From an uncultured Opitutia bacterium (GTDB lineage Bacteria; Verrucomicrobiota; Verrucomicrobiia; Opitutales; UBA953), in NCBI GenBank assembly GCA_903855995.1, contig CAIOAN010000001.1:1-64000 (forward strand): a stretch of DNA of 64,000 bases, in the 5' to 3' direction. The notes below the pieces were generated by a model that saw only the letters and a list, made by a program, of their open reading frames with translations, did not search any database and was not told the origin of the DNA. Numbering within the stretch: the stretch's first letter is position 1; every line of letters begins with the position of its first letter. Made by a program: the position numbers and the translations under genes. Shown here piece after piece: positions 51,550 to 59,787 of the stretch.

Positions 51550-51579
51550 TGCAACTCCTGTTCCGCCCCCGGGGTTCTA
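51550..51579 (+). promoter_or_regulatory. Putative ECF-type promoter of the His-rich protein gene
   Basis: TGCAACT (51550-51556), a 17-bp spacer and GTTCTA (51574-51579) resemble the sites before the ECF sigma and anti-sigma-like genes. The surrounding GGGGTTCTATC (51571-51581) is repeated exactly before the small secreted gene at 53758. Confidence 0.5.
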
Positions 51580-51597
51580 TCTATGAACCCCACGAAC

Positions 51598-51900
51598 ATG
51601 AAACTCCCCCTCCTCCTCGCCTTGGCCGCCCTGTTGGTCGCCACCGCGCGCGCCGCCGACGCGACCACCACGGCTGGCACCACCACGACGGGTACCGCCA
51701 CCGGCGGCACGCCCGCTCCGAAACCCGACGGGGATGATGTCGGCCGCCCTCACAAGCATCACAAGCACAAGAAGCATCACCATCACAAGAAAGGTGAGGC
51801 CGCTGAAGAAGCCGCGGAAAAGGCCGGCGCGAAGAAGACGAGCGTGACGGATAACGAGGGCCTGACCAAGCCCGCGGTTATTCCGGCCGCCGCCGCTTGA
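51598..51900 (+). CDS. Small secreted His/Lys-rich protein
   Basis: The 100-residue product has a signal peptide (KLPLLLALAALLVATARAA), a Thr/Gly-rich segment and then a cluster of ten His residues among Lys (HKHHKHKKHHHHKK), with an acidic helix after it. Such His clusters often bind Ni, Zn, Cu or Co, which is an inference. An ATG at 51583 would add five residues. An ECF-like promoter motif precedes the gene and a strong bidirectional terminator follows. Leader and signal peptide start resemble those of the gene at 53758. Confidence 0.7.
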   Translation: MKLPLLLALAALLVATARAADATTTAGTTTTGTATGGTPAPKPDGDDVGRPHKHHKHKKHHHHKKGEAAEEAAEKAGAKKTSVTDNEGLTKPAVIPAAAA

Positions 51901-51917
51901 GCGGCGCGATCGTCAGC

Positions 51918-51953
51918 ACACAAAAGGCCGGCAATTTTGCCGGCCTTTTGTGT
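51918..51953. terminator. Bidirectional terminator
   Basis: A 17-bp perfect stem (51918-51934 with 51937-51953) has a TT loop, a CCGGC-rich core and AAAA/TTTT flanks. It lies 18 bp after the His-rich gene and 17 bp from the convergent Sel1 gene, ending both. Confidence 0.9.
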
Positions 51954-51969
51954 CGGCGGGGTGCGCCGG

Positions 51970-52578
51970 CTATTTATTTACCGCTCTCGGCTTGGGCGTG
52001 CTGTTCGCGGCCAGCTGCTTCTCGAGTTCGGCCAAGCGCTTCTGGGCGGCCGCGAGCATGAGTTTATCGACAAGTTGGTTGTCGATCGACTTCACGAAGG
52101 ACTCGTGGCGGACGGAGCGGGCTTCCTTGGGCGCCGTCTTTGCGAATAAGTGTGCCCAGGCGTAGGCCTCGATATATTTTGAATTCACGTATTGCAGCCC
52201 GTCGCCGTAATACTCGGCCAGCTCGAACTGCGCATTGGCGCGGCCTTGCAGCGCCGCCTTCTCCAGCCACTTGACCGCTTCCGTGTGCTCGACCGCGACG
52301 CCTTCGCCGTGAAGATAGGCCTCGCCGAGCGATTCTTGGGAGGGGGCATGGCCAAGTTCGGCGGCACGGCGATACCAGCGGACCGATTCGGGGAGATTGC
52401 GATTGGTGCCGAAGCCATGCTCGAAGCACCAGCCGAGTTTGTGAATGGCCTCGAGGTCGCCTTTCTCAGCTTCGACTTTGTATTGCTGGAACGTTCGTTC
52501 CGTCGCCGGCGTCTCCGGTTCCGCCTCGCGGGCGTGGGCGGTCAGGAGAGCGAGGCAGAGCAGCAGGGGGGAGCGCAT
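51970..52578 (-). CDS. Secreted Sel1-repeat protein
   Basis: The 202-residue protein has a signal peptide (RSPLLLCLALLTAHA) and at least three Sel1/TPR repeats: KGDLEAIHKLGWCFEHGFGT, LGHAPSQESLGEAYLHGEGV and QGRANAQFELAEYYGDGLQY. A helical C-terminal region follows (DKLMLAAAQKRLAELEKQLA). It is likely periplasmic. It begins 4 bp after the stop of the next minus-strand gene (52583-52996), so the two form a small operon. Role unknown. Confidence 0.82.
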   Translation of the reverse strand: MRSPLLLCLALLTAHAREAEPETPATERTFQQYKVEAEKGDLEAIHKLGWCFEHGFGTNRNLPESVRWYRRAAELGHAPSQESLGEAYLHGEGVAVEHTEAVKWLEKAALQGRANAQFELAEYYGDGLQYVNSKYIEAYAWAHLFAKTAPKEARSVRHESFVKSIDNQLVDKLMLAAAQKRLAELEKQLAANSTPKPRAVNK

Positions 52579-52582
52579 CGGT

Positions 52583-52996
52583 TCAGGACTTGGTGGATTC
52601 TGCGAGCATCTTGATCAGGAGCTCGAGGGCGGCCTTGCCCTTGGCGGCGTTATATTTGCTGCTGCGCAGGGCGGAGATCGCCTTGTCGAGGGTCTTGTCG
52701 ATCGCCGTCCAGCGCTTCTCGTCGCGGGGCTTGAGGTCCTTCTCCTTGTCGTCCCAGGCGGTCTCGAGGTCCGTGAGCTTAGCGACCATGATATCTTTCT
52801 TCTCGGTCGCGAGGGCTTCGAGGGTGGCTTTGGCCAGCCCGGTGAATTCGGCGGCTTCCTTTTGCGTGTAGATCGGCTTGATGGCCGGCGCGGCGGCCGG
52901 GGCCTTGGTATCCTCGGCGTGCGTGGCGGGCGTGAGGCCGAGCAGGGCGACAAGGGCGATGGCGGCGGCAGGAAGAAGGCGGCGGGGTAGGGGCAT
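52583..52996 (-). CDS. Small secreted helical protein, unknown
   Basis: The 137-residue product has a signal peptide (RLLPAAAIALVALLGLTPATHA) and a charged helical body: FTGLAKATLEALATEKKDIM, LETAWDDKEKDLKPRDEKRW, then DKTLDKAISALRSSKYNAAKG. No family is recognised. It is the first gene of a minus-strand pair with the Sel1 protein, which suggests a shared envelope role. Its start is 83 bp from the divergent PlsC gene. Confidence 0.68.
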   Translation of the reverse strand: MPLPRRLLPAAAIALVALLGLTPATHAEDTKAPAAAPAIKPIYTQKEAAEFTGLAKATLEALATEKKDIMVAKLTDLETAWDDKEKDLKPRDEKRWTAIDKTLDKAISALRSSKYNAAKGKAALELLIKMLAESTKS

Positions 52997-53079
52997 GACA
53001 GTTTTTTAAGGTTCATATAAAATCAGTCGAGGCGAATACGGCGGATTGCCAGCGACTCCCCGGGCCGCAGGCTGTCCCC

Positions 53080-53697
53080 ATGAGCCAGCTGCCCCGTTGC
53101 ATCCCCCGGCCGGCCCGTTTTCTGGCCTGGTTGGTGATCGGCAAGGTGAAGGTCGTGGGCCAGGTTCCCGCCAGCGGGGTGCTGCTCTGCGCCAACCACG
53201 CGAGCTACCGCGACGTCTTCCTCTTTGGTCTGATCAATCCTGCAGTCCGCCTGTTGGTGCACCCGCTCGTCTTCACTTTTTTCAAACGCTGGGCGACCCA
53301 GAAGGGCTTTGTGGAAATTTCCATCGATTCGGCGGTGGCTTTGCTCCGTCGCGGCGAACCGGTGGCGATTTGCCCGACGGGTCTGGTCGAGGCGACGGGC
53401 CTGGCGGAGCTCCCCTTCAAGACCGGTGCCGTGCGCATCGCGCAGCAGGCAGGTGCGCCGGTGGTGCCGGTGTTCTTCCGGTACGGCAATTACCCCGGCC
53501 CCTGGGTCAATCGTTTCTCCATCACCGTGCAGAATTTTCTATTGTTCGGGCTCTGGCCGTTTTACCGCCGCGGGGCGACGATTTATATCGGCGCGGCATA
53601 TGAGGCGAAGGACGAAGTCCGGGTGGAGACGACGGCCTTGAAGGCAAAAGTTTGTGCGCTGGGCGCGGGTGGTGACGGGCCGGGCCGCGGAGATTGA
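53080..53697 (+). CDS. PlsC-type lysophospholipid acyltransferase
   Basis: The 205-residue protein belongs to the 1-acyl-glycerol-3-phosphate acyltransferase family. The catalytic H-x4-D is in LLCANHASYRDVFL. The FPEG-like motif appears as AICPTGLVEATG, where Thr-Gly replaces Glu-Gly and the Arg usual after it is absent. VPVFFRYGNYPGPW follows. At 205 residues it is short, and the GGDGPGRGD tail looks unconstrained. It may acylate a lysophospholipid or another lipid at the membrane. No lipid genes adjoin it. Confidence 0.8.
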   Translation: MSQLPRCIPRPARFLAWLVIGKVKVVGQVPASGVLLCANHASYRDVFLFGLINPAVRLLVHPLVFTFFKRWATQKGFVEISIDSAVALLRRGEPVAICPTGLVEATGLAELPFKTGAVRIAQQAGAPVVPVFFRYGNYPGPWVNRFSITVQNFLLFGLWPFYRRGATIYIGAAYEAKDEVRVETTALKAKVCALGAGGDGPGRGD

Positions 53698-53706
53698 GAA
53701 GTTAGG

Positions 53707-53735
53707 TGAAACTCGTGATTGATCGCGGGGTTCTA
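53707..53735 (+). promoter_or_regulatory. Putative ECF-type promoter of the small secreted gene
   Basis: TGAAACT (53707-53713), a 16-bp spacer and GTTCTA (53730-53735) match the sigma-cluster motif. The local context GGGGTTCTATC (53727-53737) is identical to that before the His-rich gene at 51598. Confidence 0.5.
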
Positions 53736-53757
53736 TCCAGTGAAGCCCATTACCCGC

Positions 53758-53955
53758 ATGAAACTCCGCAGCCTATTCGTCTTTGCTCTCGTAGTGGCCG
53801 CGGTCTCGGCCTTTGCGGTGGTGACGGTGCCTTCGGCCCCGGCGAAGAAGCCCGGCGAAGGCCTGGGCTTCAGTCCGGAGCGCCAGGAGCGCCTGCTCGA
53901 GCAGACGCTGCATGGTCGCGTCCACGGCCATACGATCCATCGCCATAAGAAGTAA
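53758..53955 (+). CDS. Very small secreted basic protein
   Basis: The 65-residue product has a signal peptide (LRSLFVFALVVAAVSAFAV) and a mature part of about 40 residues: SPERQERLLEQTLHGRVHGH, then TIHRHKK. It is basic and has four His near the C-terminus. It resembles the His-rich protein at 51598 in leader sequence, ATGAAACTCC start, size and His/Lys content, but not in detailed alignment. No terminator is evident; the cytochrome gene follows after 165 bp. Too small for a firm family call. Confidence 0.6.
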   Translation: MKLRSLFVFALVVAAVSAFAVVTVPSAPAKKPGEGLGFSPERQERLLEQTLHGRVHGHTIHRHKK

Positions 53956-54120
53956 GCGGACGAGCGGGACTGCACTTGTTGCGGTCTTTGATCGGGGAAG
54001 GTGGGGCAGGGGGCGTCATTCCTAATCAATTAATAATAAAGAGAGACCTCAAGTGCGGGGTGGGGAAACGCTTTGCCACCTGCTGAGGGATTGGTTCATT
54101 CGACCTATCCCCTCCGACCC

Positions 54121-57100
54121 ATGCGTTCCCTCCTTCGTTTGCTTGCTGTTCTGATGACCGCCGTTTTGGCGGCCGCAACGTCGCCGCTCGTCCTCCAGCC
54201 GGGCGACAATATCGCAATCGTCGGCAGCGGCCTCGCCGACCGTCAGCAGTTGTTCGGCCATTTGGAGACGCTCATCCAGCAGGCCCACCCTGACCATCAC
54301 CTCGTGATCCGTAATCTGGCGTTCTCGGGCGACGAAGTCGATCTGCGCCACCGTTCCGACGAAGTGCCCACGCTGGAATACTTCCTGGATATGAAGCCCG
54401 GTGAACTGACGGTCGAGGCGGGCAATGACCACGGCGGCAAAGCGACAGTCACCTACCACGCCGGCGCACCTTTCCACGCCAACGTGATCTTCGCCTACTG
54501 GGGTTTCAACGAATCCTTCAAAGGCCCGGCGGGCCTGCCGGACTTCAAGGCCGCCCTGGACGCCTATCTCAAGAAGCAGTTCGCGGCCGACTACGGCAAG
54601 GGTAAGCCCCGCGTGGTGCTGTTCTCGCCGATCGCGCACGAAGTGATTGCCTCGCCGCATTTCGAGGCTGCCGTCGCCGTCGCCAATAATCAGAACCTAG
54701 CTGCCTACGCCGTGGCCATGGCGGAAGTCGCGTCCGCTAATGGCGTCCCCTTTATCGACCTTTTCAGCGCCTCCCGGAAGCTTTTCAGCGCTGCCGCCGG
54801 CCATCCGCTTACCTTCAATGGCATCCACCTCACCGAGGCGGGTGACCGCCAGCTCGCACCGTTACAGTATGCCGCACTTTTCGGACAGCCCGCCCCCGTA
54901 CTCGATGAGAAGCTGCGTGTGCTGGTGAATGATAAGTGCAACGAGTGGCGCCATCGCTACCGCACTGTCGACCAGTTCAATATCTTCGGCGGACGTTCGC
55001 GCATCAAATACGAAGGCGTCGACAACTCCATCGTGCTCGGCAAGGAACTCGCGAGCCGCGACATCAAGACCGCCAACCGCGACCTGGCGATCTGGGCCGC
55101 GCTTGCGGGGAACTCGTTGGTGGTGAAGGATGATAATCTCCTGCCGGCCGTGCCGGTGCCTCCGAATCGCAAACAGCCCGTGCCGTATCTTCCGGGCGAA
55201 GAGCAGCTTAAATATCTTTCCGTCCCGGAAGGCTGCAAAGTCGAGTTCGTCGCCGACGAGACCGCGATCCCGGAACTCATCAATCCGGTGCAGATGAACT
55301 TCGACACCAAGGGCCGACTATGGGTGTCCGTGTGGCCGAATTATCCCGAGACCACGCCCGCCGCTAAGAATTTCGACAAGCTTCTCGTCCTCGACCTCGA
55401 CCCGAAGACCGGCAAGGTCGCCAAGTCGCACGTCTTCCTTGATGGCTTAAATTGCCCGACCGGTTTCCAGTTCTACAAAGACGGCGTCATCCTGATCCAG
55501 TCGCCCGACATGTGGTTCGTGCGTGATTCGTCGGGTAAGATGGAGAAGGCCGACACCAAGGAGCGCATCCTCACCGGCATGGATGCGGCCGATTCGCACC
55601 ATGAGACCAACGCCATCTGCTATGAGCCCGGAGGCGCGCTCTATTTCTCTGACGGCGTGTTCCTGCGCAGTGAGGTCGAGACGCCGTTTGGTGCCGTCCG
55701 CAACTTCAACGGCGCAATCTATCGCTTCGAGCCGGAGACCTATAAGTTCGAACGCTACATCCCGTATGATTTCGCCAACCCGCACGGCCGCCTCTTCACC
55801 TATTGGGGTGACGACCTGATTTCCGATGCCTCGGGTAACCGCAATTACTTCGGGCCCGGTATCAGCTCGCACCTCGACGTCGGCTTCCACCCCGGCGAAG
55901 GCCCGGCTTGGAGCGGACGTCTCGACGGCGGCCTGCCTGGTTATCCTGATTTCTGGAAGCGTCCGGCCCGGCCTGTCTCCGGTACCGGCATCATCAGCTC
56001 ACGGCACTTCCCTGATGACTGGCAGGGCACGTTCCTGAATGCGAACGTCATCACCTACCAAGGCATCTTCCGTGTGAAGATGACCGAGGGCACCGTCGAA
56101 GGCAAAGACGCCTCGGGCGTGCACGGCGAGACCCTCGAACCAGGCTTGATTCGCACCGACGTCGAGAAGGCCGGCAATTTCCGTCCAGCCGCCATGGCTG
56201 TGGCCCCCGACGGCTCGATCTATGTCCTTGATTGGTCGCAGATGCTGATCGGCCATCTCCAGCATCACCTGCGGGATCCGAACCGCGACCATCAGCATGG
56301 TCGCATCTATCGCATCACCTACCCCGGTCGTCCTTTGCTTACGCCCAAGGCGATCGACGGCCAGCCCATCGAGGCGCTGCTGGACCTCCTAAAAGAGCCC
56401 GAGGATAATGTCCGTAATCGTGCGAAGATCGAATTGCACAAGCACGCCAGTGCGGAGGTCATCGCCGCCACGCAGAAGTGGGTGCGGCAGTTCGACGCCG
56501 CCAAGCCCGACGAGGTCCACCACGTGCTCGAAGCCCTCTGGGTCCATCAGTGGCACAACGTCGTGAACGTCGATCTCGTCCGTTCGCTGCTGAAGTCGCC
56601 CGAGTATCATGCACGCGCCCAGGCAATCCGCGTCGTCTGTTATCAGCGTGACCGTATTCCTGAGGCGCTTGCGATGGTCGAAGCCGCTACGAAGGACCCG
56701 CATCCCCGCGTCCAACTCGAGGCCCTACGTGCCCTCAGTTTCTTCCACGGGGCCGACACCCGTCGTGCCATCGCCGCTGCGATGACCTTTAAGGATTCGT
56801 CGGATCAGTATATCTCCTATTGTTTCCGCGAGGTCATCCGCCAGCTCATCTCCCTGCCCGAAGGGAAGGGCGTCGTGGACCCCAAGACCTTCGTGAAGCC
56901 CTCGCTGCTCACGTTCGGCCCGACCAACAAGAAGCTCAAGAAGGAGGAGCTCGCCGCCTATCAGCTCGGGAAAGAAATCTTCTCCCGGGAAGGCATGTGC
57001 GCCACCTGCCACCAGCAGGATGGGCAGGGGGCCGACATGCCGTTGGAGAAGGGCAAGGCGCTCCGCGGTGCTTATCCGAGCCTCGTGGACAGCGATTGGA

Positions 57101-57408
57101 TCAAGGGCGACCCGACCCGGGTCATCAAAATCGTCCTTAATGGCATGTACGGTTCCATGGAGTTCAACGGCAAGCAGTATGGTGATATCGCCACGGGCCA
57201 GCCGGCGATGACGCCGCTCGGTCAGATGCTGAACGACGAGGAGCTAGCTGGAGCGCTCACCTATGTACGCCAGTCCTGGAAAAACAATCAGTCTCCCGTG
57301 ACCGCCGCCCAGGTGAAGAAGGTGCGCGACGCCATTAAGGATAAGCAGCCCAGCATCTACACCCCGGCGGAAATTCTGAAGGAGCATCCGCTCCCGGCGA
57401 AGAAGTAA
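54121..57408 (+). CDS. PVC-type multidomain protein: SGNH hydrolase, dehydrogenase propeller, CxxCH cytochrome
   Basis: The 1095-residue secreted protein has a signal peptide, then an SGNH/GDSL-like esterase domain to about residue 260 (PGDNIAIVGSGLADRQ; the closing block NGIHLTEAGDRQLAP holds the catalytic His). A beta-propeller of the PVC membrane-bound dehydrogenase type follows (about 370-740). Helical HEAT-like repeats run from about 760 to 910. A terminal cytochrome c domain has the haem motif CATCH (near residue 960) and a distal Met in QPAMTP. The family is a Planctomycetes/Verrucomicrobia speciality linked to polysaccharide breakdown. The electron donor is unknown. A terminator closes the gene. 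Confidence 0.87.
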   Translation: MRSLLRLLAVLMTAVLAAATSPLVLQPGDNIAIVGSGLADRQQLFGHLETLIQQAHPDHHLVIRNLAFSGDEVDLRHRSDEVPTLEYFLDMKPGELTVEAGNDHGGKATVTYHAGAPFHANVIFAYWGFNESFKGPAGLPDFKAALDAYLKKQFAADYGKGKPRVVLFSPIAHEVIASPHFEAAVAVANNQNLAAYAVAMAEVASANGVPFIDLFSASRKLFSAAAGHPLTFNGIHLTEAGDRQLAPLQYAALFGQPAPVLDEKLRVLVNDKCNEWRHRYRTVDQFNIFGGRSRIKYEGVDNSIVLGKELASRDIKTANRDLAIWAALAGNSLVVKDDNLLPAVPVPPNRKQPVPYLPGEEQLKYLSVPEGCKVEFVADETAIPELINPVQMNFDTKGRLWVSVWPNYPETTPAAKNFDKLLVLDLDPKTGKVAKSHVFLDGLNCPTGFQFYKDGVILIQSPDMWFVRDSSGKMEKADTKERILTGMDAADSHHETNAICYEPGGALYFSDGVFLRSEVETPFGAVRNFNGAIYRFEPETYKFERYIPYDFANPHGRLFTYWGDDLISDASGNRNYFGPGISSHLDVGFHPGEGPAWSGRLDGGLPGYPDFWKRPARPVSGTGIISSRHFPDDWQGTFLNANVITYQGIFRVKMTEGTVEGKDASGVHGETLEPGLIRTDVEKAGNFRPAAMAVAPDGSIYVLDWSQMLIGHLQHHLRDPNRDHQHGRIYRITYPGRPLLTPKAIDGQPIEALLDLLKEPEDNVRNRAKIELHKHASAEVIAATQKWVRQFDAAKPDEVHHVLEALWVHQWHNVVNVDLVRSLLKSPEYHARAQAIRVVCYQRDRIPEALAMVEAATKDPHPRVQLEALRALSFFHGADTRRAIAAAMTFKDSSDQYISYCFREVIRQLISLPEGKGVVDPKTFVKPSLLTFGPTNKKLKKEELAAYQLGKEIFSREGMCATCHQQDGQGADMPLEKGKALRGAYPSLVDSDWIKGDPTRVIKIVLNGMYGSMEFNGKQYGDIATGQPAMTPLGQMLNDEELAGALTYVRQSWKNNQSPVTAAQVKKVRDAIKDKQPSIYTPAEILKEHPLPAKK

Positions 57409-57428
57409 CCTCCACAGACCTGCCAAAT

Positions 57429-57460
57429 AAAAAGGCCCCGGCGGATGCGGGGGCCTTTTT
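57429..57460. terminator. Bidirectional terminator after the cytochrome gene
   Basis: AAAAAGGCCCC (57429-57439) and GGGGCCTTTTT (57450-57460) form an 11-bp stem with a 10-base loop. It ends the cytochrome gene and, on the other strand, the small gene at 57478. Confidence 0.88.
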
Positions 57461-57477
57461 ATTCCACGAATGAAACT

Positions 57478-57711
57478 TCAGACCTTGCGCAGCTCGAGCG
57501 GCGCCGCTTCGAAGGTATCCACCGGTGCAAAGATCGGCCGCCCATGGGCGCTCGTCACGGAGACCACCGTATCGTCCTGCGGCAACAAGTGCCAGAGCTC
57601 GGAACTGAGGAAATAACTGCGACCTGATTTCATTTTCACGCAGAGCAGGCGGGCGTAAGGGCGACCGACGGAAAGACGAGGGAGGCGTTCGGCGAGAGGA
57701 CGGAGAGACAT
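57478..57711 (-). CDS. Small hypothetical protein
   Basis: The 77-residue product has a mostly beta pattern (YARLLCVKMKSGRSYFLSSE, then DTVVSVTSAHGRPIFAPVD) and no signal peptide or membrane helix. I do not recognise a family. An ATG start, a fitting spacer and a shared terminator support it as a real gene. It could be a small regulator or a protein-protein adaptor. Its neighbour on the same strand is 58 bp upstream. Confidence 0.55.
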   Translation of the reverse strand: MSLRPLAERLPRLSVGRPYARLLCVKMKSGRSYFLSSELWHLLPQDDTVVSVTSAHGRPIFAPVDTFEAAPLELRKV

Positions 57712-57769
57712 GACCGCAATCGTTGCGGCGGAATCAGCGGAGTCAAAAACTCAGCCCTAGGGTGTTTTC

Positions 57770-58648
57770 CTAGGGTGTTTCCTTCTTCGGCTTAAAGGCC
57801 GCCGCGCGCTTCTTTGCCTCGGCCATCTCCGCGGCATTCACCAGGCCTTCCGGGATATAATGATGCCCGCCCGCCGGAGTTTTAGCCGTGTGCATCGAAC
57901 CCGTGTCATCCATGTAACGGTTGCTGTGAATCAGGCCCGTGGCGTCGACATACATGGCTTCGGAAAGCAGATACCACTTCAATGCTTCGGTGAGGTCGTA
58001 ATGCGGACCTGTGAAGGAACACTCACGGGCCAGTTCTACTTGGGCGGCGCCGTGGCCTTGCAGCGCGGCGCGCAGGAACCAGCGGTGTGCCGCCGCTTCG
58101 TCTGGCGGAAGATCGGGGAGATCGACGAACAGGAGGCCAGAGGGTTTAGGCCGACTCAGGTTTTCGCCGAGGACAGGGTAGAGCGTCTGTGGATAGAGTG
58201 CGTTCGGCGTACCGTCCGCATTGAAAGTACCCATTGCCCCGAGGCCAGAGCGGCTGAGGACGCCCGCGAGGTATTGTGCTTCGGGGTCGCCGTGTTCCGC
58301 TCTGCTGAACAGGGACTGTACGGCCGGCTTGACGGAGATCCGGCGGCGGCTTGCAAGGTCGGCCTGACGGGCGGCGTTTGATTTCTCCAGCTGGGCTGCG
58401 GCTTCCGCCTTGCGTGTCTCGTTCTCGCGGAGACGCCGGGCATTCTCCTGCAGGCTTTTCTCCTGCTGTTCCCTGCGGAGGGCTTCCATCTCTTGCATGC
58501 GCTGCTTTGCGGCCTCCTGCCGCTGCACATTTTGACGCTCCATCTCCTGGGCTTCCAGGATCAGCCGGCGGACGGCCATGGTGCCCAGGAGTAGACCGAG
58601 CATGATTGCCATGCTGATGACCAACGGACGCAGCGGGTTCGGTTTCAC
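57770..58648 (-). CDS. Membrane-anchored coiled-coil protein with Sel1-like repeats
   Basis: The 292-residue protein has one N-terminal membrane helix (PLVISMAIMLGLLLGTMAV). A long Glu/Gln/Arg-rich coiled coil follows (about residues 30-95, EMERQNVQRQEAAKQRMQEM onward), then a C-terminal part with Sel1-like blocks: RAEHGDPEAQYLAGVLSRSG, and LRAALQGHGAAQVELARECS. The design suggests a periplasmic scaffold held off the membrane by a stalk. It is the third Sel1-type protein in this region. Function unknown. Confidence 0.75.
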   Translation of the reverse strand: MKPNPLRPLVISMAIMLGLLLGTMAVRRLILEAQEMERQNVQRQEAAKQRMQEMEALRREQQEKSLQENARRLRENETRKAEAAAQLEKSNAARQADLASRRRISVKPAVQSLFSRAEHGDPEAQYLAGVLSRSGLGAMGTFNADGTPNALYPQTLYPVLGENLSRPKPSGLLFVDLPDLPPDEAAAHRWFLRAALQGHGAAQVELARECSFTGPHYDLTEALKWYLLSEAMYVDATGLIHSNRYMDDTGSMHTAKTPAGGHHYIPEGLVNAAEMAEAKKRAAAFKPKKETP

Positions 58649-58738
58649 GAGGAGAGTCAGCAGGTTTTATTTTAGTTTTCTACCCTAAACCGTTGCCCGG
58701 GGGCTTGCGGGCGACTGGCAACGGCTTAGGCTGTCGGG

Positions 58739-59668
58739 GTGTTGCGACTGGCCGTTATTTGTCTGCTCGTCTTCGGGGCGGCACTGCGAGCCGCCGCGCC
58801 TGGGCCGGCGGTCCCGATCGAGCCTTTCTTCCTGGCCAAGTTGTCGCCCACAGGCGCTTATAATCCCAAGGATTTCGCCGTGCTTTGGTCGGCGTTCCGT
58901 CAGCAATACCGAGTGGGGGTCGACGGCAGCCTCATTCAGCAAGGCTATGCGCGGGAACTCATCCGTAAGGTCGAAACTAACAGCCCGTTCGCGTTCTCCG
59001 AGATGACGATGCTGTTCGGCGACAACAAATCAGGAAAAAATGCCGTGATGCACGTCGAGGGAGAGGCATTACAGAAAGCGCCCGCGAAGGTATTGCGGAC
59101 GCCGAAGGAGGCTGCGGATTACGTGCTTGATGCCTCGTGTCGGGGGGTGGAGATGCAGGTCGGCAAGGAACTCACGAGGAAGATGGCGGGCGCCCACGAG
59201 GTGCTTTTCATTCGTAAGGTCGTCAATGAGTTCGACCGTACGTTGCAGGTGCCGGATTTCGAAGGGTCGTTCCGGAATAATCCCACGGTCATTTTCCTGA
59301 CCGATCCTGACGTCGTGCCTTTCGGGGCGGTCACGGCGCACGTGGAACCCACCGAAGGGGGCTTTAATGAAGTGGGTGTCCTGGCGGATTCGAAGCCGAA
59401 CCAGGATCGTTTCATGCAGGCACTCAAAGCCGGTGCGGGCTTCAAGGTTTTCTGGTTCAAGGAGGGGCTTTGTTATGAGTGCAAGGGGTCCGGTATGGTC
59501 CCGGGGAAATTCGACAAGGTCGGCAAGAACGTGAAATCCTTTCAGCTCAGCGGCGGCTCGCTCGCCGTGGATGAGAAATGCAAGACCTGCGCCGGGTCCG
59601 GCCGCTTGCCGCGCGGACATGTTTCCTGCCTGGTCGGGGAGATCTACCCGCCGCCCTCGGAGAAATAA
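58739..59668 (+). CDS. Secreted protein with two CxxCxGxG zinc motifs
   Basis: The 309-residue product starts with GTG and has a signal peptide (LRLAVICLLVFGAALRAAA). The middle part has no recognised family. The C-terminal 75 residues carry two DnaJ-type motifs, CYECKGSGM and CKTCAGSGR, about 47 residues apart, which would bind one zinc as in the DnaJ/BSD2 zinc finger. Such a module in an exported protein might act as a thiol- or folding-related chaperone. It is monocistronic. Confidence 0.72.
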   Translation: MLRLAVICLLVFGAALRAAAPGPAVPIEPFFLAKLSPTGAYNPKDFAVLWSAFRQQYRVGVDGSLIQQGYARELIRKVETNSPFAFSEMTMLFGDNKSGKNAVMHVEGEALQKAPAKVLRTPKEAADYVLDASCRGVEMQVGKELTRKMAGAHEVLFIRKVVNEFDRTLQVPDFEGSFRNNPTVIFLTDPDVVPFGAVTAHVEPTEGGFNEVGVLADSKPNQDRFMQALKAGAGFKVFWFKEGLCYECKGSGMVPGKFDKVGKNVKSFQLSGGSLAVDEKCKTCAGSGRLPRGHVSCLVGEIYPPPSEK

Positions 59669-59685
59669 GAAATCTTGGAACCCTT

Positions 59686-59715
59686 CAATTGGTCATAATT
59701 GCACTGAATTGGACG
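59686..59715 (+). promoter_or_regulatory. Three AATTG boxes in helical phase
   Basis: AATTG occurs at 59687, 59697 and 59707, exactly 10 bp apart, in the otherwise GC-rich spacer 77 bp before the phosphatase gene. Such phased direct repeats are typical of a cooperative regulator site. The regulator is unknown. Confidence 0.5.
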
Positions 59716-59787
59716 CTGACACCTGATGGTCACAGTCTCCGGGCAATTAAAGGGTAGTCATGGCTTGGGTATGGGGTAGGGTGCGGC

